Assembly (NCBI GenBank): GCA_903909215.1 | Contig: CAIVUX010000018.1 | Location: 33,952-97,951 of the forward strand | From: an uncultured Ferrovum sp. | GTDB taxonomy: Bacteria; Pseudomonadota; Gammaproteobacteria; Burkholderiales; Ferrovaceae | DNA length: 64,000 nt | Direction: 5' to 3' | Shown: positions 39,469-49,016 of the stretch, in pieces | How the letters are laid out: every line of letters starts with the position of its first letter | Position numbering within the stretch: the stretch's first letter is position 1 | The notes under the pieces: generated by a model | Told to the model about the DNA's origin: nothing | Seen by the model: only the letters and a program-made list of their open reading frames with translations | Database searches by the model: none | Made by a program: the position numbers and the translations under genes

Positions 39469-40443
39469 CTAGTGAAGAAGCTCTGTGGACTCTAATTGCA
39501 GATAACGATAATGCACATTAAGGCGCTGTAGGTCCTCATAACCCCCCCACGCTTTAAACTGAGGCAGTGTCACCGCCTCCGTGACGTCATTCAATCCAGC
39601 TCCTGCTGCCATCTGGTTGCGCACGCCTGCATCAAGGTCCATTAGATACTGTTGCAGTGCCGTCATGGCAGCGCCCATCTCGGAGATGCCTTGCGCTCGT
39701 ACGGCAGGACCATAACCAGGAATAATAGTGCTCGCAGCGGGTACTGGTAACTGGTTCAACGCTGCAATCCATTGCTCTGCATAAGCATCTTGAATCATGG
39801 GCAGACGATGAATCACCAACCATTCCCCGACAAATAGAACACCTGAGGCGCGATCGAATACAGCAATGTCTCCTGGCGCTGAAACGCCATTCAACGTCAC
39901 TATGTCCAATGTGCGCCCACCCGACTCCATGGTTTGCGAGGCCTTAATTGTTTGGGTGGGGAGCACCAAGCGGGTATCCTTCATGGCCTCCTCGCCCAAC
40001 TCATGTGTGAGATTTTCAAGGCAATGCGTGCAACGCACGCGCATCAATGCAGCAGCATCGGCATGCGCTAAGATGGGGACGCCCCATTCAGCAAAAGCGG
40101 CATTACCAAATAAAAATTCCCGTCGTGCGTGGGTGATGACCACCAACCGGATGGGTTGGTCGGTGATGCGACGAATGCTGGCCAAAATAGCCTGACCATG
40201 TTGATACGAACTCCCCGTATCAATTACGGTGACTCCTGTGGGTCCCACAATAAATCCCGAGTTGCCTACAAAACCTTGATTCTGTCGGCTTACTGCTGCA
40301 GTACTGCCCTCAAAATAATAAACACCCGGGGCCACGAGTTTTGGCGTCAAGGGATCGGTGTGATTAAAAGGTGCTACAGATTGGCAACCCCACAATAAAA
40401 TGGGGGCCATCGAGAAGATCAATGCTCTAAACAACCGTGGCAT
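39469..40443 (-). CDS. Metallo-beta-lactamase-fold lipoprotein of the xox cluster, zinc site degenerate
   Basis: The 324-residue protein has a lipobox ending at C20 (LLWGC) and a metallo-beta-lactamase fold (VAPGVYYFEG, VTVIDTGSS, LFGNAAFAEWG, GDIAVFDRASGVLFVGEW). It resembles the quinoprotein-associated zinc metallohydrolases found with PQQ dehydrogenases. The zinc motif HxHxDH is HARREF at 105-110, so only the first histidine is kept. The later His is missing in GVSAPGD (186-192) and in PGYGP (Y244). A CxxC pair (C138, C141) is present. It probably lacks hydrolase activity and may instead bind or scaffold. It is the last gene of the xox run. Confidence 0.8.
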   Translation of the reverse strand: MPRLFRALIFSMAPILLWGCQSVAPFNHTDPLTPKLVAPGVYYFEGSTAAVSRQNQGFVGNSGFIVGPTGVTVIDTGSSYQHGQAILASIRRITDQPIRLVVITHARREFLFGNAAFAEWGVPILAHADAAALMRVRCTHCLENLTHELGEEAMKDTRLVLPTQTIKASQTMESGGRTLDIVTLNGVSAPGDIAVFDRASGVLFVGEWLVIHRLPMIQDAYAEQWIAALNQLPVPAASTIIPGYGPAVRAQGISEMGAAMTALQQYLMDLDAGVRNQMAAGAGLNDVTEAVTLPQFKAWGGYEDLQRLNVHYRYLQLESTELLH

Positions 40444-40483
40444 CAGATCGGGGCTTGCGCCCCCCTGTAAAATAATGCGGCCC

Positions 40484-40846
40484 TTATTGAACGAAACAAC
40501 TGGTCTTGGCGGCCGCCATAATAGATTTATACCGTTTGTTTAACGCAATACCCGTACTGGAATCGCGAATCATGTTGCCATGTTCTCCGGCAATACTAAA
40601 GGCTTTAAATGCGGTAGAGAGATCTACATAATCGTCATAAGAGACTTGCTTGGCAAACTGGTCTATCAAACAAGAACATTTGTACACCATCTCTTGGTGG
40701 GGTTTGTTGGGATGTTCCATGGCGCAAAATTCTACAAACTCCACACGATCTACGGTGGGGTATTCGAAAGCCAATGCACGAGTGGAAGCGCCTAATAGCA
40801 TTGCTGAAATGCTCAGCGCGGCCAAAACAGCATAGGGAAATTTCAT
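40484..40846 (-). CDS. Small exported four-cysteine protein of the xox cluster
   Basis: I do not recognise this 120-residue protein. It has a signal peptide cut after ALA (residue 26), leaving a mature domain of about 94 residues with exactly four cysteines (41, 57, 59, 117). These include a C-x-C pair (KCSCLID) and a C-terminal SCFVQ, suggesting two disulfides or a metal or cofactor site. Its ATG overlaps the stop of the gene before it (ATGA), so it is co-translated with the xox genes. A role in dehydrogenase maturation or electron transfer is a guess from context. Confidence 0.75.
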   Translation of the reverse strand: MKFPYAVLAALSISAMLLGASTRALAFEYPTVDRVEFVEFCAMEHPNKPHQEMVYKCSCLIDQFAKQVSYDDYVDLSTAFKAFSIAGEHGNMIRDSSTGIALNKRYKSIMAAAKTSCFVQ

Positions 40847-41532
40847 TGGGCATTCTCCTGAAGCGTTAATAATTCATCAATCATGGGCTTGCTGCCGGCA
40901 GGCAATTGCGGATCGCTCATGATTGAATGCATTTGATACACACCACCGGGTACATGGTCTGAAACAATAAATGAATATAGCTTATTAGCAAAACGTGTAT
41001 AGCGTGATCTTGCAGGATCATCCTTGTAAGGGTCAATGGTGATTTCGAATGCCGCCACATCAGCACCTGCGTAATGTATGGTGATCGGTTTCACAACCGC
41101 ATTGTCTTCTAAGGTCAGACGAATGCGTTTGCGATAATAATTTTCCGAACCATTGGTGATGCGGTGCATTTCACGGATGTCACGCTCCAAATAAAACATC
41201 ACCACCGGGTTACCTACTGCCTCTCCTGCGTCAGGCAATGCAATCTTGCGTTCACCTGTCAAAAAGTTAACATGCGTGACACGGCCCTTAACACCACTTT
41301 TGGCATCGGCCACTTTCAGTGTGGCCATATCTTCAAAATTGGCTTCTAACGTACCGGTTTTTGAAAACTTATAATTCAGCGTAACAGTTTTAGGTAAAGC
41401 AGACAGTTGGTCCGCCAAAAACAAACGTTTCTCTGCCTCTGAAAAAGGCTTAACTTCATCCGCCGCAAAGGCAGACAGCACTCCCAAGGCCATGAGCCCT
41501 GCCAGCAGGCAAGACTGAAATGCATGCTTCAT
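40843..41532 (-). CDS. Uncharacterised exported protein of the xox cluster
   Basis: This 229-residue protein starts at the ATG at 41532 (MKHAFQSCLLAGLMALG), with a GGAG site 9 bp upstream; an in-frame ATG at 41553 has none. A signal peptide ends near AFAADE. The mature part is rich in beta-strand-like segments (TVTLNYKFSKTGTLEANF, RIRLTLEDNAVVKPITIHYAG) and ends with a short helix. There is no cysteine in the mature protein and no motif I can name. It lies between xoxJ and the four-cysteine protein with overlapping or abutting ends, so it belongs to the methanol dehydrogenase operon. Confidence 0.75.
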   Translation of the reverse strand: MKHAFQSCLLAGLMALGVLSAFAADEVKPFSEAEKRLFLADQLSALPKTVTLNYKFSKTGTLEANFEDMATLKVADAKSGVKGRVTHVNFLTGERKIALPDAGEAVGNPVVMFYLERDIREMHRITNGSENYYRKRIRLTLEDNAVVKPITIHYAGADVAAFEITIDPYKDDPARSRYTRFANKLYSFIVSDHVPGGVYQMHSIMSDPQLPAGSKPMIDELLTLQENAQ

Positions 41533-41553
41533 GTGGCGTTTCTCCAATTGCAT

Positions 41554-42432
41554 TTAAGGAATGAGGTTGCCCGCTTCGTCCACTAGGGGCACGTGATAGT
41601 CGCGAAGTATGGCCTGAATTTCAGGCAAGGATTCGTCCTGCGCTTTTTGTATCATGGCTTTCCATTGTGGTTCGCCATAGCGTACACCCATACCAAAGGC
41701 GTAATTCAGCACCAACTCAGGCGGTATGGATTTAAGCGGCACCATATGCATTTTGGGAGACTGTACTTTGTTAACGTAATAACCTGCCACAGGACCCCAA
41801 ACGATGGCCGCATCAAAGGCGCCATGAGCCAAATCCCGCTCAATCACTTCACCCGCATAATAATCTGGATTGGCTTGTAAGACCTGATAGGGAACCCCTT
41901 GGTCCACCAAATTATGCTGTAGCAACCATTGGGTACCGGGCGAGCGATCACCCACACCAATATGCAGTTTGCTCAAAATGGCAGGGTTTACGTGAAAAAA
42001 ATCCTCTTCGGTTTTAACGCCATCCAACCCCTTCCCTTCCAAATACACCAACATCCAGGTGGATCGGTAGTAAGGCTTGGTGGCCGTTATTTCACCATTG
42101 CCCACCGGTACGTTCACGTCCACATCACAACGGAAGCTGTTATCGGTAGGAATTTTAAATTTAAGTGTACTTCGGAAATATCCCATGCGTTGTGGGAAAG
42201 AAAAATATTCCAAGGGCAGGTCCATCTTTTTGGCCATTACTTCGGCAATCTTATTGGCATAACCTTCGCCTGCATCATTAGAAAATGGCAGGTTGCTAGG
42301 GTCCTGACACACTCTTAGTACCGTGGGTTTTTCGAAGTCTTCAGCATAAACAGATTGAGCAAATCCCAACCCCATTACACTTACACATAAAAAAATTACT
42401 GCATGTTTTATAGGATTTGCATCAATTATCAT
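41554..42432 (-). CDS. xoxJ: XoxJ periplasmic binding-type protein
   Basis: The 292-residue protein has a signal peptide ending at A30 (SVYA) and the type 3 solute-binding fold (VLRVCQDPSNLPFSNDAGEGYANKIAEVMAKKM, shortened here, and YYRSTWMLVYLEG). It is of the quinoprotein-associated MxaJ/XoxJ family. XoxJ is encoded with XoxF and XoxG and is thought to help activate or mature the dehydrogenase rather than import a solute. No ABC permease is nearby, which fits. It abuts xoxG (2-bp gap). Confidence 0.92.
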   Translation of the reverse strand: MIIDANPIKHAVIFLCVSVMGLGFAQSVYAEDFEKPTVLRVCQDPSNLPFSNDAGEGYANKIAEVMAKKMDLPLEYFSFPQRMGYFRSTLKFKIPTDNSFRCDVDVNVPVGNGEITATKPYYRSTWMLVYLEGKGLDGVKTEEDFFHVNPAILSKLHIGVGDRSPGTQWLLQHNLVDQGVPYQVLQANPDYYAGEVIERDLAHGAFDAAIVWGPVAGYYVNKVQSPKMHMVPLKSIPPELVLNYAFGMGVRYGEPQWKAMIQKAQDESLPEIQAILRDYHVPLVDEAGNLIP

Positions 42433-42434
42433 GT

Positions 42435-42833
42435 TTATTGGTCCATTGGTTGTACGTGCGCCTTGGTAATAGCGCCGTCTGAACGGCCTTTCAAATACGC
42501 GTAGAGGTTATCTAAATTGTCCATTACAGCCTTGTTTTCACCCCAAATAGGCATTCCTTTGTCGGGACGACCTTCTATTAACGTGGTTTTAAATTGTTGT
42601 TTGGTTAGAATTTTTAAGCTATCAATAAGCGATGGTCCCACCATGCCTTCTTGGTTGGCTCCGTGGCAACGGTCGCAAGCCGCTTGACGCCATGTTCTAA
42701 ATCCTTGCAAGGTATTGGCGTCCACTTTATAGCCATCTTTCACTTGATACAACGCTTCGTCTGCTTTTGCCACGCCAACAGATAACAGCATCAGGCATAA
42801 CAGACCAGGAATAACTGTGTTACGGCGATTCAT
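42435..42833 (-). CDS. xoxG: XoxG cytochrome c (electron acceptor of XoxF)
   Basis: The 132-residue exported c-type cytochrome has a signal peptide (ending near VAKA) and one haem site, CDRCH, with C53, C56 and H57. M94 in KGMPIWG is the probable distal ligand. It is smaller than many XoxG/MxaG proteins but in the expected place between xoxF and xoxJ. It takes electrons from reduced PQQ in XoxF. It follows the double hairpin after xoxF. Confidence 0.92.
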   Translation of the reverse strand: MNRRNTVIPGLLCLMLLSVGVAKADEALYQVKDGYKVDANTLQGFRTWRQAACDRCHGANQEGMVGPSLIDSLKILTKQQFKTTLIEGRPDKGMPIWGENKAVMDNLDNLYAYLKGRSDGAITKAHVQPMDQ

Positions 42834-42913
42834 CTGAAGCTCCTATGTTTGCAGAATGATTTTCCGTGAAATGTCACGGTCAATGCAACTCTTATTGCTT
42901 GGTTTTGATCCGC

Positions 42914-42975
42914 TTATTTGGGGTTGGTTCCCCAAATAAAAAGCGGCACTCCGGTAAATGCCGGAGCGCCGCTTT
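42914..42975 (-). terminator. Two consecutive hairpins between xoxF and xoxG
   Basis: Reading the transcript (minus strand), a 15-bp stem with one wobble or mismatch (42940-42975) is followed by a T-rich stretch. Then comes a second perfect stem, TTATTTGGGG with CCCCAAATAA (42914-42939, 6-nt loop). The first looks like an intrinsic terminator. Since xoxG lies downstream, it is probably a partial terminator or an mRNA-stabilising 3' end that makes xoxF transcripts more abundant than the rest of the operon. Confidence 0.72.
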
Positions 42976-43023
42976 AAGTTTACAACACCTGTGTTACGGA
43001 ACTGCCGACTGTGTTGTTTCTGC

Positions 43024-44841
43024 TTAGTTGCCCAAGGCAAACACGGTCAGTGAACCACCCAGATCGGTGTACTTCTTCAGCTCTGCGTAACCACCCACTG
43101 CACCAAGGCCGTCTGTGGGTTTTTCCAAGCCAGCTGCCATGCCGATACCGGCCCAGCCGCCAATGCCTGAATAAACGCCAACGAATTGCTTGCCTTTATG
43201 TTCGTAGGTAAACACGTTGCCGATAATGCCGGAAGGAGTCTTGAATTTCCAGAGTTCCTTACCGTCTTTAACGTTAACTGCTTTCAGGTAACCTTCCAAC
43301 GTACCATAGAACGCTACACCACCAGCGGTGGTGAGGGCGCCGGACCATACCGAGAATTTCTCGGGTTTGGACCAAACGATTTTGCCTGTACCGCCATCCC
43401 AAGCAATAAAGTTACCCATCGTGCCTTCTTGCTGACTGGCAGATGATTTAGGTGCTGGGAACATGGACAGCGTTGCACCCACATACGGTTGACCGGCGGT
43501 GTATTCCACCTTGAACGGCTCGTAGTTCATGCAAACGTGGTTGGTAGGAACGTAGAACAAACCTGTTTGAGGACTGAAAGATGCTGGTTGCTCATCCTTA
43601 GAACCCAAAGCAGCAGGGCAAACACCCTTGGTATCAACATCAGCACCATTACGTGCCGTGGAGTACTTAGCAACCGTCATCGGGCGGCCAGACTTCATGT
43701 CCACACCAGTGGCCCAGTTCACAGCAGGATCAAACTTCTCAGCAACCAATAAGGCGCCGTTGGTACGATCTAATGTGTAACCGAAACCATTGCGGTCAAA
43801 GTGAGTCAGGGCCTTGGTGTCTTTACCCTTAACCTTGATATCAGACAAGATCATTTCGTTAATACCGTCGAAATCCCACTCATCATAGGGGGTCATTTGG
43901 TAAACCCAATTGACCTTACCTGTGTCTACATCACGTGACCAAATGGTCATGGACCATTTGTTGTCGCCAGGACGTTGTGCAGGGTTCCAGGTGGAAGGGT
44001 TGCCGGATCCGTAGAACATGGCATTGAGTGCCTTGTCGTAAGAATACCAACCCCATGTGGTACCGCCACCGGTCTTCCACTGATCGCCCTTCCAGGTCTT
44101 CAGGGATGAATCGGCGCCCACAGGAGCCACTTTACCGTCGGTCCAGGTGGTGGTCTTGGCTGGGTCGATCAGCATTTCGCTGTCAGGTCCAACCGAATAA
44201 CCACGCCATACGGGCTTGCCGCTGGCTAAGTCATAAGCACCAATGTAGCCACGAACGCCCCACTCACCACCAGAAATACCGGTAATGACTTTGTCTTTAA
44301 ACACATGAGGTGCGTTGGTGTTTACAGCGCCCAATTTTGGATCGCCGTTCTTAACAGACCAAACAACTTTACCGGTCTTAGCATCCAGGGCTACCAAGTT
44401 GGTGTCGGCTTGTTGAAGAATAATTTTGCCATCACCATAAGCTAAGCCACGATTAACCGTATCGCAACACATTTGCGGAATAACGGCTGCATCTTGGCGG
44501 GGAGCGTATTTCCAGACGATTTCATTGGTGTCCAGATTGTAAGCAAATACGTTGTTAGGGAATGCGGAATGAATGTACATCATGTTGCCAATAACCAGTG
44601 GTGAACCTTCGTGACCGCGCAGAACGCCGGTTGAGAATGTCCAAGCCACTTGCAACTTGTTAACGTTAGCCGCAGTAACTTGCTTCAGTTGGCTATAGCG
44701 CTGATTATAGTTATCGCCAGCTTGTGCAGCCCAGTTTGCGGGGTTGCTCATCAGTTTTTCCAGATCGGCATCTGCAAATGCAACTACAGGAGCGATAAGG
44801 GCGGCGCCGACGAGACATGCCGTAAGTTTGCATAACTTCAT
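43024..44841 (-). CDS. xoxF: Lanthanide-dependent PQQ methanol dehydrogenase XoxF
   Basis: This periplasmic quinoprotein oxidises methanol to formaldehyde or formate. The 605 residues start with a signal peptide (cut near AFA). Active-site residues are visible: the adjacent cysteines C125-C126, E193 (SGGEWG), N281 (GSGNPSTWN), catalytic D323, and D325 in DEWDFDG. The extra D325, where MxaF has alanine, is the hallmark of lanthanide-binding XoxF enzymes. A very strong AGGAGG site precedes the ATG. It heads the operon xoxF-xoxG-xoxJ and beyond. No mxaF or PQQ synthesis genes are in the window. Confidence 0.96.
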   Translation of the reverse strand: MKLCKLTACLVGAALIAPVVAFADADLEKLMSNPANWAAQAGDNYNQRYSQLKQVTAANVNKLQVAWTFSTGVLRGHEGSPLVIGNMMYIHSAFPNNVFAYNLDTNEIVWKYAPRQDAAVIPQMCCDTVNRGLAYGDGKIILQQADTNLVALDAKTGKVVWSVKNGDPKLGAVNTNAPHVFKDKVITGISGGEWGVRGYIGAYDLASGKPVWRGYSVGPDSEMLIDPAKTTTWTDGKVAPVGADSSLKTWKGDQWKTGGGTTWGWYSYDKALNAMFYGSGNPSTWNPAQRPGDNKWSMTIWSRDVDTGKVNWVYQMTPYDEWDFDGINEMILSDIKVKGKDTKALTHFDRNGFGYTLDRTNGALLVAEKFDPAVNWATGVDMKSGRPMTVAKYSTARNGADVDTKGVCPAALGSKDEQPASFSPQTGLFYVPTNHVCMNYEPFKVEYTAGQPYVGATLSMFPAPKSSASQQEGTMGNFIAWDGGTGKIVWSKPEKFSVWSGALTTAGGVAFYGTLEGYLKAVNVKDGKELWKFKTPSGIIGNVFTYEHKGKQFVGVYSGIGGWAGIGMAAGLEKPTDGLGAVGGYAELKKYTDLGGSLTVFALGN

Positions 44842-45151
44842 ACAACCTCCTAAGTGTGAAATTTATTTGGTATGCAGGCGGAAAAGACTAAATATCCCGC
44901 TGCCACTCGCGCATTCTTAAATGCGATGCGCTAGTTATACTGAGCCTGCCATTATTCTTCTTATGATTTTATTTATTATTGGTTTGGTCAAAAGCGTGTT
45001 TCGTAGAATTCACCGTTCTCTTAGTAACGCCACTTTCAAGGGTAGCTCTACCGCGATCGGATAATGATACATGGACTAAGCATGGTGTCAACGAGCAGCG
45101 CAACATAAATTAGGTGTTGCCGTTTATATTGCACTGCATCAAAAAAATGGA
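44842..45151 (-). promoter_or_regulatory. Leader and probable promoter region of xoxF
   Basis: This 310-bp gap has no gene. On the minus strand TTGACA (45091-45086) and TATCAT (45069-45064), 16 bp apart, form a good housekeeping-type promoter. A start near 45057 gives a leader of about 215 nt. The leader holds a short hairpin (CGCATT-CTTA-AATGCG, 44910-44925). Such length leaves room for regulation of this highly expressed gene, but no known riboswitch is evident. Confidence 0.5.
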
Positions 45152-48100
45152 TTAAGTAATTTTAAGTGGGTCATAGGCCAATACGGGGGCTAACCAACGC
45201 TCCATTTCCGGCACGGTCAAGCCTTTGCGTTGCGCATAGTCCACCACTTGGTCTCGGCCCATGGGGCCTACGGCAAAGTAGCGGCTTTGCGGATGGGCAA
45301 AATAAAAACCGCTAACAGAAGCTGTGGGCCACATGGCATAACTCTCTGTGAGCGTCATGTGGGCGTTTTGCTGCACCTGCAGCAAATTAAATAACGCCTC
45401 TTTTTCCGTATGATCTGGGCAGGCTGGGTAGCCCGGCGCCGGACGTATGCCGCGATAGCGCTCGGCCACCAGGTCCTCAGTACTTATAGCTTCATCTGCA
45501 GCATAGCCCCACAATTCACGACGCACCCGCGCATGCAACCACTCAGCAAAGGCTTCGGCCAGTCGATCCGCCAAAGCCTTCAACATGATTGAGTTGTAAT
45601 CATCGTGGCGGGCTTCAAATTCCTTTATTCGCTCTTCAATCCCCGCGCCCGCCGTTACCGCAAAAGCACCAATGTAGTCCGGTACACCCGATTCTTGCGG
45701 TGCCACAAAATCACCTAAAGATAAATTGTGACGATCGGCAGGCTTAGGCGTTTGCTGGCGCAGATTATGAAAGATCATAGCCACTTCAGATCGTGTGTCA
45801 TCGGTATAAATAGCGATGTCATCCCCGCCATTAATACTGGCTGCAGGAAACAACCCCACCACACCATTGGCAGTCAACCAATGCTCGTCCACAATTTTCT
45901 GCAACAGGATTTGCGCGTCTGCAAACACGTTGCGCGCGGCTTCACCCACCAGCGCATCATTCAAAATGGCAGGGTAGTGACCCGTAAGCTCCCAAGTTTG
46001 AAAGAACGGGGTCCAATCTATATAAGGAATCAATTCTGTCAGTGGCGTATCGCGCAGCACCTCAATGCCCAGCTGCTTGGGACGTGGTGGCGTGTAGGCC
46101 AACCAGTCTGTTTTAAGCCCACGAGCACGCGCGGCATTTAAATCCAGCAAAGTGCCGGGGCCTTTCTTGGCCTCATGCTGCGTGCGAATCTTTTGCATGT
46201 CGGCTTTTAAGTTAACCGTATAGGCATCGCGCAACTCGGGGCTTAGCAGGCTGCTGCACACACCCACCGCACGCGAGGCATCGGGCACATACACCGTAGC
46301 CCCCTTGTAATGCGGTTCAATTTTAACGGCTGTGTGCACACGCGAAGTGGTGGCGCCGCCAATGAGTAACGGTACAACAAAACCCAAACGTTGCATTTCA
46401 CGAGCAACATGGGCCATCTCTTCTAAGGACGGGGTGATCAATCCAGATAGGCCAATGGCATCTACCTTTTCTTCGCGGGCGATTTGCAAAATTTTATCGC
46501 ATGGCACCATCACGCCCAAATTCACCACATCAAAGTTATTACACTGAAGCACCACGGCCACAATGTTCTTACCGATGTCATGAACATCACCTTTCACAGT
46601 AGCCAATAAAATTTTACCCTTCGAACTTGAGTCGCCCGATCGTTTCTTTTCTGCTTCAATGTAGGGAATTAAGTGTGCCACGGCCTGCTTCATGACGCGC
46701 GCGGATTTCACCACTTGCGGCAAAAACATTTTGCCTTCGCCAAACAAATCTCCCACCACATTCATGCCGTCCATGAGCGGCCCCTCAATCACTTGAATGG
46801 GGCGTTCAAACAGATGACGGGCTTCTTCGGTGTCTTCCACTATAAATGTGGCAATACCTTTAATCAGTGCATGCGTAATGCGTTCGCGCACGGGTGCTGT
46901 GCGCCAAGTCAAATCTTCTACCAATGCTTTGGCGCCACCCTTCACTTGCCCGGCAAAAGCCACTAAGCGCTCCGCCGCATCGGGGCGACGATTAAAAATA
47001 ATGTCTTCCACATGCTCTAACAATTCTTGGGGGATTTCTGCGTACACACCCAATTGACCCGCGTTCACAATGCCCATGGTGAGGCCAGCTTGAATGGCTT
47101 GGTAGAGAAATGCAGTGTGAATGGCTTCGCGTACCGCCTCATTGCCCCTGAACGAAAAGCTAACATTCGAAACCCCGCCGCTCACTTTGGCATAGGGCAA
47201 AGTTTGGCGAATGCGACGAGTGGCCTCGATGTAATCCAACGCGTATCCGTTATGCTCTTCAATACCGGTGGCGATAGCAAAAATATTGGGATCAAAAATA
47301 ATATCTTCTGGTGCGTAGTCGAGCTTTTCTATCAGCAAGTGATAGCAACGCGTACAAATATCTACCTTGCGTTCCAGGGTGTCGGCCTGTCCTTTCTCAT
47401 CAAAAGCCATGACAATTACAGCCGCCCCATAACGACGAGCGAGTTTGGCACGCTGCAAAAATTCCGCCTCGCCCTCTTTCAGGCTAATGGAATTGACAAT
47501 GGGCTTGCCTTGTATGCATTTTAAACCCGCTTCTAAAACCGCCCAATCAGATGAATCAATCATTACCGGCACGCGCGAAATGTCAGGCTCCGCGGCCACC
47601 AGGTTAAGAAATTTCACCATGGCGGCTTTCGAATCCAACATGGCTTCATCCATGTTGATGTCAATAATTTGCGCACCATTCTCTACTTGATTGCGCGCAA
47701 CAGAAAGTGCCTCCGCGTAATCGCCGGCCAATATTAAACGGGCAAAGGCTTTGGAGCCGGTCACGTTGGTGCGCTCGCCCACATTGACAAATAAACTGTC
47801 GTCTCCAATATTTAAAGACTCTAACCCGGATAGGCGTGTTTTCTTTTCAATCACAGGGATTACGCGGGGTGGCAGCCCACGCACAGCATCTGCAATGGCT
47901 TTAATGTGCGCCGGGGTGGTGCCGCAGCAACCTCCCACGATATTAAGGAAGCCAGATTCGGCAAACTCTTTTAACAAGCCCGCTGTTTGGGCCGGGCCTT
48001 CGTCATAGCCTGATTCCGCCAACGGATTGGGCAAACCCGCATTGGGATGCGCGCTCACATAAGTGTCGGCAATACGCGACAGCTCTTCAATATAGGGGCG

Positions 48101-48862
48101 CATGAGCTCAGCACCCAAGGCGCAATTAAGACCAATGGAGAGCGGGCGGATATGGCGCAATGAGTTCCAAAAAGCTTCGGTGGTCTGTCCAGTCAGCGTG
48201 CGCCCGCTTTGATCAGTAATGGTGCCGGAGATCATCACCGGCAAATGATGTCCGGTCTCTTCAAAGCAGGATTCAATGGCAAACAGTGCGGCTTTGGCAT
48301 TCAACGTATCGAATACGGTTTCAACCAACAGAATATCCACCCCCCCTTCAATCAACGCGTCCACCGCTTCTCGATAGCCCGTGACCAGGGTGTCAAAGTC
48401 TATATTGCGAAAGCCGGGGTCGTTTACATCGGGCGAAATGGACGCTGTGCGCGTAGTGGGGCCCAGCACGCCTGCCACAAAGCGGGGGCGATCGGGTGCT
48501 TTCTCGGTAAACCCATCAGCCACGGCGCGCGCCAATTGTGCCGCAGCGCGGTTTAACTCCGGCACCAAATGCGCCATGTGATAGTCGCTCATGGAGGCGG
48601 CGTTGGAGTTAAACGTATTGGTTTCAATAATATCTGCACCCGCTTCCAGGTAGGCGGTGTGGATATCCCGAATAATGTGCGGTTGTGTAAGGGTTAACAA
48701 ATCGTTATTCCCGCGCACATCATGGGCAAACTCGCGGAAGCGCTCGCCCCGGTAATCGGCCTCTGTGAGTCGATATCCCTGAATCATGGTGCCCATGGCA
48801 CCATCCAGCATCAATATGCGTTGGCGCAACAATGCGTGCAGCTGTTGTGTTTTATTTAACAT
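45152..48862 (-). CDS. metH: Cobalamin-dependent methionine synthase
   Basis: It transfers a methyl group from methyltetrahydrofolate to homocysteine via cobalamin. With the ATG at 48862 ([21 protein letters not shown]) it has 1236 residues. Four modules are seen: the homocysteine-binding domain with the zinc cysteines (GGCCGTTP near 310), the pterin-binding domain ([13 protein letters not shown]), the cobalamin domain with [10 protein letters not shown] near 767, and the activation domain. A GTG at 48880 would add six residues. It lies upstream of xoxF in the same orientation. No cobalamin riboswitch is seen before it. Confidence 0.97.
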   Translation of the reverse strand: MLNKTQQLHALLRQRILMLDGAMGTMIQGYRLTEADYRGERFREFAHDVRGNNDLLTLTQPHIIRDIHTAYLEAGADIIETNTFNSNAASMSDYHMAHLVPELNRAAAQLARAVADGFTEKAPDRPRFVAGVLGPTTRTASISPDVNDPGFRNIDFDTLVTGYREAVDALIEGGVDILLVETVFDTLNAKAALFAIESCFEETGHHLPVMISGTITDQSGRTLTGQTTEAFWNSLRHIRPLSIGLNCALGAELMRPYIEELSRIADTYVSAHPNAGLPNPLAESGYDEGPAQTAGLLKEFAESGFLNIVGGCCGTTPAHIKAIADAVRGLPPRVIPVIEKKTRLSGLESLNIGDDSLFVNVGERTNVTGSKAFARLILAGDYAEALSVARNQVENGAQIIDINMDEAMLDSKAAMVKFLNLVAAEPDISRVPVMIDSSDWAVLEAGLKCIQGKPIVNSISLKEGEAEFLQRAKLARRYGAAVIVMAFDEKGQADTLERKVDICTRCYHLLIEKLDYAPEDIIFDPNIFAIATGIEEHNGYALDYIEATRRIRQTLPYAKVSGGVSNVSFSFRGNEAVREAIHTAFLYQAIQAGLTMGIVNAGQLGVYAEIPQELLEHVEDIIFNRRPDAAERLVAFAGQVKGGAKALVEDLTWRTAPVRERITHALIKGIATFIVEDTEEARHLFERPIQVIEGPLMDGMNVVGDLFGEGKMFLPQVVKSARVMKQAVAHLIPYIEAEKKRSGDSSSKGKILLATVKGDVHDIGKNIVAVVLQCNNFDVVNLGVMVPCDKILQIAREEKVDAIGLSGLITPSLEEMAHVAREMQRLGFVVPLLIGGATTSRVHTAVKIEPHYKGATVYVPDASRAVGVCSSLLSPELRDAYTVNLKADMQKIRTQHEAKKGPGTLLDLNAARARGLKTDWLAYTPPRPKQLGIEVLRDTPLTELIPYIDWTPFFQTWELTGHYPAILNDALVGEAARNVFADAQILLQKIVDEHWLTANGVVGLFPAASINGGDDIAIYTDDTRSEVAMIFHNLRQQTPKPADRHNLSLGDFVAPQESGVPDYIGAFAVTAGAGIEERIKEFEARHDDYNSIMLKALADRLAEAFAEWLHARVRRELWGYAADEAISTEDLVAERYRGIRPAPGYPACPDHTEKEALFNLLQVQQNAHMTLTESYAMWPTASVSGFYFAHPQSRYFAVGPMGRDQVVDYAQRKGLTVPEMERWLAPVLAYDPLKIT

Positions 48863-48893
48863 AGCCCACAATGCTATCACGAGAGCCCAGCTT

Positions 48894-48957
48894 GAGGTCA
48901 GACCCCATTAGGGGTCAGACCCCGGGCGGGGTCTGACCCCTAATGGGGTCTGACCCC
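48894..48957. repeat. Four-copy palindromic repeat between amtB and metH
   Basis: Exact copies lie at 48911-48923, 48928-48940 and 48945-48957, and a one-mismatch copy at 48894-48906. Together they form a single large inverted repeat with 30-bp arms (one mismatch) and the 4-nt loop GGGC. It lies just upstream of metH and just beyond the amtB terminator, so any metH promoter must be inside or overlapping it. Confidence 0.94.
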
Positions 48958-48959
48958 TT

Positions 48960-48987
48960 AAAAAAAAGGGGCGTCCGAAGACGCCCC
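48960..48987 (-). terminator. Intrinsic terminator of porin-glnK-amtB
   Basis: On the minus strand an 8-bp stem, GGGGCGTC with GACGCCCC, and a TTCG tetraloop are followed by a run of eight Ts. It lies 30 bp after the amtB stop. This is a canonical intrinsic terminator. Confidence 0.94.
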
Positions 48988-49016
48988 AAGCCCTTGAAAC
49001 AGAGGAGGATGTAAAA

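Noticed and set aside
40843..41532. SoxYZ-like carrier often found with quinoproteins
   Set aside because: I see no SoxY-type GGCG-like carrier motif, no cysteine in the mature protein and no match to the SoxYZ pattern, so I leave it unnamed.
43024..44841. Calcium-type MxaF methanol dehydrogenase
   Set aside because: The Asp at 325 in DEWDFDG and the xoxG/xoxJ neighbours mark a lanthanide-type XoxF; no mxaI is present.
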